Assembly (NCBI GenBank): GCA_017443065.1
Contig: JAFSPF010000031.1
Coordinates: 18,670 to 82,669, forward strand
DNA length: 64,000 nt
Source of the DNA: Lachnospiraceae bacterium
GTDB taxonomy: Bacteria > Bacillota > Clostridia > Lachnospirales > Lachnospiraceae
Direction: 5' to 3'
Each line of letters begins with the position of its first letter. The first letter of the stretch is position 1. The notes below the pieces were generated by a model. It had not been told where the DNA came from and ran no database searches. It saw nothing but the letters and a program-made list of their open reading frames with translations. A program made the position numbers and the translations under genes. Positions 59,809 through 64,000 of this stretch are shown here, one piece after another.

Positions 59809-61523
59809 CGGCAGGGACTGCGCCCGAAACAGGACAGACCGCGCCGGAGGCCTCCTGGTTTCTTCCCGAAGCGCGCGAGGGCTTCTATGTCTCCGACATG
59901 ATGAAGCGTTACTGGGCGGCACAGCTTAAGGTGCTGTCCGTGATCGATGAGATCTGCACGCGCCACGGGATTCCTTATTTTGCGGACAACGGTTCCCTGC
60001 TGGGCGCCGTGCGTCACGCGGGCTACATTCCCTGGGATGATGATTTTGACATCGCGATGCTGCGCCATGATCTGAGGCGCTTTCTGAAGGCCGCGGAGCA
60101 GGAGCTTCCCGAAGGTTGGGTCATTCTGGATCTTGCGCATGAAGAAGCATACGGCATGTATCTGACGCGCATCGTCAATGCGCGCGCCATTGATTTCTCC
60201 GAACAACATCTGAAGATATTCTACGGCTGCCCCTTCACCGTCGGCGTGGATATTTTTCCGCTGGACGGTCTGTATGCGGATGAGGAAAAGGAGGAGCAGC
60301 GCAGGCTTCTTGCCTTTGATGCCATGCAGGCGGCGAAGCTGGCCTCGGAGGGAAGGACGGCCTCCGCGGAATACCGGGAGCGTGTCGCAAGGCTTTCGCG
60401 TGACTGCGGCCTGAACCTGAACGGCAGCGGGAATCCTGTCCGGCAGCTGCTGCTTCTGACGGACAGGCTTTTTTCCGAATGTGATTCCAAAACGGCTTCG
60501 CATGTTGCGCTCATGCCCTTCTGGGCGGAATACAAAAACCACCGCTATGACAAAGAATGGTACCGCGAAGCCGTGCGGATGCCCTTTGAATACACGACGC
60601 TGCCCGTGCCCGCATATTATGAGGACGTGCTGCGGACGGAGTACGGCGACTTCATGCGCATCGTGAAAGCCGGCGGCGTGCATGATTATCCTGTGTATCA
60701 TGAGCAGGAGGAGATTTTTAAAGAAAAGACCGGGAAATACCCCTGGCGTTATACCTTTGAAAAGGCGGATACGGAGGAAATCCCGCGCCCCGCTTCACGC
60801 GAGGAAAAAATCCGGCAAATGACGAACACGCTGCGGGAGGCGCAGGAAAAGACGGAAGCCCTGCTGAACGCCGGGCAGCAGGAGGCTGCGGCGCAGCTTG
60901 CGGCTTCCTGCAGGAACCTGGCGGATGCGCTGGAACAGCTGATCGGGCGCAAAAAGAAGATGCTGTTTCTTGCGGTGAAGGCGGACTGGTGGAAGAGTAT
61001 GGAGCCGTATTACCGCAGGGCCTGCGCCGATGAAGGCAATGAAGTGACGCTGATGGTACTGCCGTACATCGAGGCGCGGCCGGACGGCGCCGATCCGGTG
61101 CCGCGGGATGACAGCGCGCTCTTCCCGCAGGAACCTGTGATCGTGAAGCCGTCCGCTTATGATTTCGCACGGGAGGCGCCGGATGAGATCTTCCTCCAGT
61201 CCCCTTATGACGCGGAATGCAACGCAGTGATGCTGCCGGAGTTTTTTCACGCCAAAAACCTGAAGGGCTTCACAGCGAAGCTGGTCTGCCTGCCCTGTCA
61301 TGACCTTTATACGCCGGAGGAGGCGGACGGGAAGGCGAAGGCCGCGCTCAAGGTGCTGATCGAGCAGCCCGGCATCCTGCAGGCGGACGAAATCCTTGTC
61401 CCGACGGAGGGAATGCGGGAAATCTACATCGGTGTACTGACGGGGCTGACGGGGGAAGGCAGCAGGATGCGGTGGGAAAGCCGTGTTTTTACGGGAAATA
61501 CGTTCCCGCAGGCAGCGGTCTGA
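59805..61523 (+). CDS. LicD-family protein with C-terminal half-GT-B domain (paralogue E)
   Basis: A 572-aa protein translationally coupled to the 140-aa gene before it. LicD site: DNGSLLGAVRHAGYIPWDDD, then FDIAMLRHDL; VRMPFEYTTLPVPAYYEDVL. C-terminal domain: MLFLAVKADWWKSMEPYYRR, VLPYIEARPDGADPVP, LQSPYDAECNAVMLPEFFH, LKVLIEQPGILQADEILVPT, GMREIYIGVLTGLTGEG. It is closest to paralogue C. It would add a phospho-substituent to a glycan while the C-terminal part may bind a nucleotide donor. A small CCGGGGAT/ATCTCCGG hairpin follows its stop. Confidence 0.82.
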   Translation: MTAGTAPETGQTAPEASWFLPEAREGFYVSDMMKRYWAAQLKVLSVIDEICTRHGIPYFADNGSLLGAVRHAGYIPWDDDFDIAMLRHDLRRFLKAAEQELPEGWVILDLAHEEAYGMYLTRIVNARAIDFSEQHLKIFYGCPFTVGVDIFPLDGLYADEEKEEQRRLLAFDAMQAAKLASEGRTASAEYRERVARLSRDCGLNLNGSGNPVRQLLLLTDRLFSECDSKTASHVALMPFWAEYKNHRYDKEWYREAVRMPFEYTTLPVPAYYEDVLRTEYGDFMRIVKAGGVHDYPVYHEQEEIFKEKTGKYPWRYTFEKADTEEIPRPASREEKIRQMTNTLREAQEKTEALLNAGQQEAAAQLAASCRNLADALEQLIGRKKKMLFLAVKADWWKSMEPYYRRACADEGNEVTLMVLPYIEARPDGADPVPRDDSALFPQEPVIVKPSAYDFAREAPDEIFLQSPYDAECNAVMLPEFFHAKNLKGFTAKLVCLPCHDLYTPEEADGKAKAALKVLIEQPGILQADEILVPTEGMREIYIGVLTGLTGEGSRMRWESRVFTGNTFPQAAV

Positions 61524-61564
61524 GAAAGAGGCGCCGGGGATGGCGTAATCTCCGGGGGGTATGG

Positions 61565-61570
61565 TATAAT
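61565..61570 (+). promoter_or_regulatory. Extended -10 promoter element of the GT2-gmd-fcl genes
   Basis: TATGGTATAAT, an extended -10 (TGnTATAAT); no convincing -35. It lies 44 bp before the GT2 start. Confidence 0.5.
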
Positions 61571-61613
61571 AATAAGGTTGTGCAAGACCACATCCGAAGG
61601 GGGAGTTATCCGT

Positions 61614-62600
61614 ATGCAACCGCTGATATCCGTGATCGTTCCCGTGTATAACGCACAGGACGTATTGCAGGAAACGATGGGGAATCTGATCTACCAGACC
61701 GCCTTTGAGCGGTACGGGGAAGGGAGTGTGGAAATCCTTCTGATTGACGACTGCTCCACGGACCAGACGCCTCTGATTCTGGATGATCTGGCTGGACAGT
61801 TTCCCGACAGGCTCTTCGTCCTTCATCTCCCGGAAAACCTGGGTCCCGGCGGTGCACGCAATGCCGGGATGGACGCCGCAAGAGGCCATTACCTGGGCTT
61901 CGTGGACGCGGACGACATGGTGGACGTAAGCTATTTCGAGATCATGTATGAGACCGCCACGGGCGGCGGACTGGCCTTTGATTACGTGGACGCGCCGGTC
62001 TATTACGAGGACACGGGGGAGGCGCTACTGATGACGCCGCCGGAGCTGGCGGGTGAGCTGGATGCCGCGGCCAAGAGCAATCTGCTGACGAATGTCGGCT
62101 TCCTGTTTACGAAGCTGATCCGCAGGGAATTCCTGGAGGCGTATCATCTTCGTACCAGAGAGCACATCACCTCGGAGGATGAGGATTTCCTGGCGGAGAT
62201 CATCTGCCGTGCGGCCAGCTGCGGCGTGTGCGATCAGCCGCTGTACGTCCGCAGGAACCGTCCCCGCTCCGCCCAGGATGACAACATGATGAAGCCCTTC
62301 AGCACGCTGGTGTCCTGCGCGCTGTCCGCTTACGGGCGTCTGACCTCGATTGAGGATTATGAGTCCTTCCGCTATGGCGCGGAGGCCTTTTATCTGATCC
62401 GCCTTGCACAGGCCCTGAAGCTCTATGAGGCTTATCATGTGCAGGAACTGATGTCGCCGGATTTTGACGCGCAGATTCTTTCGACGGTGCGGCGTGCCTG
62501 CGAAACGGTGGTGCACGGCGGCGTGGAGGAAAACCCCTACGCCATGGCGATACTGTCGGATAAGGATATGCGCAGATTACAGAAATACCTGGGGTTATAA
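61614..62600 (+). CDS. Glycosyltransferase, GT2 family
   Basis: A 328-aa GT-A enzyme: LISVIVPVYNAQDVLQETMG, ILLIDDCSTDQTPLILDDLA, PENLGPGGARNAGMDAARGH and LGFVDADDMVD (DXD-like motif about residue 103). The C-terminal half contains RREFLEAYHLRTREHITSED, where an acidic ED pair is usual. AAGGGGGAG precedes ATG 61614. gmd follows after 3 bp, so this enzyme and GDP-fucose synthesis are one unit. Its donor is not known; a fucosyl-related step is possible. Confidence 0.87.
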   Translation: MQPLISVIVPVYNAQDVLQETMGNLIYQTAFERYGEGSVEILLIDDCSTDQTPLILDDLAGQFPDRLFVLHLPENLGPGGARNAGMDAARGHYLGFVDADDMVDVSYFEIMYETATGGGLAFDYVDAPVYYEDTGEALLMTPPELAGELDAAAKSNLLTNVGFLFTKLIRREFLEAYHLRTREHITSEDEDFLAEIICRAASCGVCDQPLYVRRNRPRSAQDDNMMKPFSTLVSCALSAYGRLTSIEDYESFRYGAEAFYLIRLAQALKLYEAYHVQELMSPDFDAQILSTVRRACETVVHGGVEENPYAMAILSDKDMRRLQKYLGL

Positions 62601-62603
62601 TTT

Positions 62604-63653
62604 ATGAAAAAAGCACTCATCACCGGCATCACCGGTCAGGACGGTTCCTACCTCGCGGAGTTTTTGCTGGAAAAAGGATATGAGGTGCACGGCTTAATCC
62701 GCCGCGTCTCGATTTCCAATACCGCCCGCATCGATCATCTGCTGGAGGACGGAAGGATTGTTCTGCATGACGGGGATCTTTCGGATTCCGCCTCCATCAT
62801 CCGCGTGGTCGGCGAGGTACAACCGGATGAGATTTACAATCTTGCGGCGCAGTCGCATGTGCATGTTTCCTTTGAGTCTTCGGAATACACCGGAGAGGTG
62901 GACGCGATCGGCGTGCTGCGCGTGCTGGAGGCCGTGCGGATTCTAAAACTGATCGACAGGACAAGGATCTATCAGGCCTCCACTTCGGAGCTGTACGGGC
63001 GCGTGGTGGAGGTGCCGCAAAGCGAGACGACGCCCTTTTATCCCTTCAGCCCGTACGCGGTCGCAAAGCAGTACGGCTACTGGATTGTGAAGGAGTACCG
63101 CACCGCCTACGGGATGTTTGCGGTGAACGGCATTCTCTTCAACCATGAATCGGAGCGGCGCGGGGAGACCTTCGTGACGCGCAAGATCACGCTGGCGGCC
63201 GGACGCATCGCGGAGGGCATACAGGATGTGCTGGAGCTCGGCAACCTGGATTCCAGACGCGACTGGGGCTATGCGAAGGATTATGTGGAATGCATGTGGC
63301 TGATGCTGCAGGCCGCGGAACCGGATGATTACGTGATCGCGACCGGCGAACAGCATACGGTGCGTGATTTCACGGAACGCGCCTTCAAAGAGAACGGCAT
63401 TACGTTGCGCTGGGAAGGCACGGGCGCGGAGGAAAAGGGCATTGATACGGCAACGGGGAAGACGCTGGTGTGCGTGAATGCCGCATGGCTGCGCCCGACC
63501 GATGTCGATAACCTGCTGGGAGATCCTTCCAGGGCAAAGGAAAAGCTCGGCTGGAACCCGCGGCAGACATCGTATGAAGAACTGATTCACATTATGGCCG
63601 CTCACGACAGGGAGCTGGCGCGCAGGGAGCGCATTTTACGGGAACACGCATAA
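62604..63653 (+). CDS. gmd: GDP-mannose 4,6-dehydratase
   Basis: A 349-aa short-chain dehydrogenase that converts GDP-mannose to GDP-4-keto-6-deoxymannose, the first step to GDP-L-fucose. Evidence: nucleotide loop [46 protein letters not shown], catalytic STSELYG and [16 protein letters not shown] (Tyr-x-x-x-Lys), [20 protein letters not shown] and [20 protein letters not shown], all diagnostic. Full length. fcl begins one base after its stop codon. Confidence 0.96.
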   Translation: MKKALITGITGQDGSYLAEFLLEKGYEVHGLIRRVSISNTARIDHLLEDGRIVLHDGDLSDSASIIRVVGEVQPDEIYNLAAQSHVHVSFESSEYTGEVDAIGVLRVLEAVRILKLIDRTRIYQASTSELYGRVVEVPQSETTPFYPFSPYAVAKQYGYWIVKEYRTAYGMFAVNGILFNHESERRGETFVTRKITLAAGRIAEGIQDVLELGNLDSRRDWGYAKDYVECMWLMLQAAEPDDYVIATGEQHTVRDFTERAFKENGITLRWEGTGAEEKGIDTATGKTLVCVNAAWLRPTDVDNLLGDPSRAKEKLGWNPRQTSYEELIHIMAAHDRELARRERILREHA

Positions 63654-63654
63654 C

Positions 63655-64000
63655 ATGAACAAAGACGCTAAAATCTACATCGCCGGACACCGCGGCATGG
63701 TGGGAAGCGCCATCGTACGCGAGCTCACCAAACAGGGCTACACGAATCTGGTCACGCGCACCCACGCGGAACTCGACCTTCTGCGGCAGCAGGAGGTCGA
63801 AGATTTCTTTGCCGAGGAAAAACCGGCGTATGTTTTTCTCGCGGCGGCAAGGGTCGGCGGGATCGGCGCGAACAGCGCACAGCTTGCGGACTTCATGTAC
63901 GAGAACATGATGATCGAGATGAACGTCATCCATGCCGCATGGCAGAACGGCTGCAAAAAACTGGAATTTCTCGGCTCCTCCTGCATCTATCCGAAGTGTG
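63655..64000 (+). CDS. fcl: GDP-L-fucose synthase, 3' end outside window
   Basis: The first 115 codons are present: [20 protein letters not shown] (NADP loop), [38 protein letters not shown] and [10 protein letters not shown] with the catalytic Ser region of the epimerase-reductase family. The enzyme turns GDP-4-keto-6-deoxymannose into GDP-L-fucose, completing the pathway begun by gmd. The ATG lies one base after the gmd stop, so translation is coupled. The gene is cut by the window edge, not broken. Confidence 0.93.
   Translation, partial: MNKDAKIYIAGHRGMVGSAIVRELTKQGYTNLVTRTHAELDLLRQQEVEDFFAEEKPAYVFLAAARVGGIGANSAQLADFMYENMMIEMNVIHAAWQNGCKKLEFLGSSCIYPKC

Noticed and set aside
1-64000. tRNA, rRNA, prophage, transposase or replication-origin signals
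   Set aside because: None was recognised on either strand; this is reading by eye, so a degenerate remnant could have been missed.

Overview
The window looks like a chromosomal segment of a motile, Gram-positive Clostridia, most likely family Lachnospiraceae. This rests on strong GGAGG-type ribosome-binding sites, a sortase with surface substrates, a FliW/CsrA pair, sigma-D (sigma-28) promoters, LicD-rich glycan genes, and a C-terminal domain on the LicD proteins that I recall from Lachnospiraceae glycerophosphotransferase-like proteins. No rRNA, tRNA, CRISPR array or transposase was recognised. Family names come from motif reading and memory, not searches.

Layout. (1) 1-13184: a cut-off secreted protein (InlB-type repeats, a degenerate SGNH domain, a beta-helix), then a glycan locus: a GT4 transferase, a GT10 fucosyltransferase, a GT87-like membrane transferase, two GT2 enzymes, a flippase-type ABC exporter, a GT-C membrane protein and an ATP-grasp enzyme. 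(2) 13235-15898: a copper P-type ATPase whose last 69 codons are a CopZ-like chaperone with its own internal ribosome-binding site. (3) 16081-24519: a class B sortase and two large surface proteins with MPxTG sorting signals. (4) 24718-42395: a flagellar region, with DUF6033-like, flgM, flgN, two flgK-type genes, an enlarged flgL, fliW, csrA, a CgeB-like glycosyltransferase, flaG, fliD, fliS, a fliT/flgN-like chaperone, a licD gene and two flagellins. (5) 40251-43987: a Fic gene between the flagellins and, after the second, an HTH/HipA-like kinase pair. (6) 44009-61523: a glycan-decoration island with five long LicD paralogues, glycosyltransferases of several kinds, two methyltransferases and a MazEF-like pair. 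(7) 61614-64000: a GT2 and the GDP-fucose pathway (gmd, fcl; fcl runs off the end).

How the parts may work together. Sigma-D sites with identical 15-bp spacing precede flgM, flaG and both flagellins. FlgM would restrain sigma-D until hook completion, and FliW/CsrA would set flagellin translation: both flagellin leaders carry GGA-in-loop hairpins plus a GGA-bearing Shine-Dalgarno. GDP-fucose made at the right end could feed the GT10 enzyme at the left end. One LicD is embedded in the filament-cap operon, which suggests that filament proteins receive a phospho-linked decoration.

Most unusual points: five LicD proteins each carry what looks like the N-terminal half of a GT-B glycerophosphotransferase-like enzyme, while a 140-aa gene (59386-59808) looks like the missing C-terminal half; the HTH protein at 42608 appears to carry a HipS-like domain in front of a separate HipT-like kinase; CopZ appears to be made from inside copA; and several glycan genes have a -10 box placed so that their mRNAs would be leaderless.
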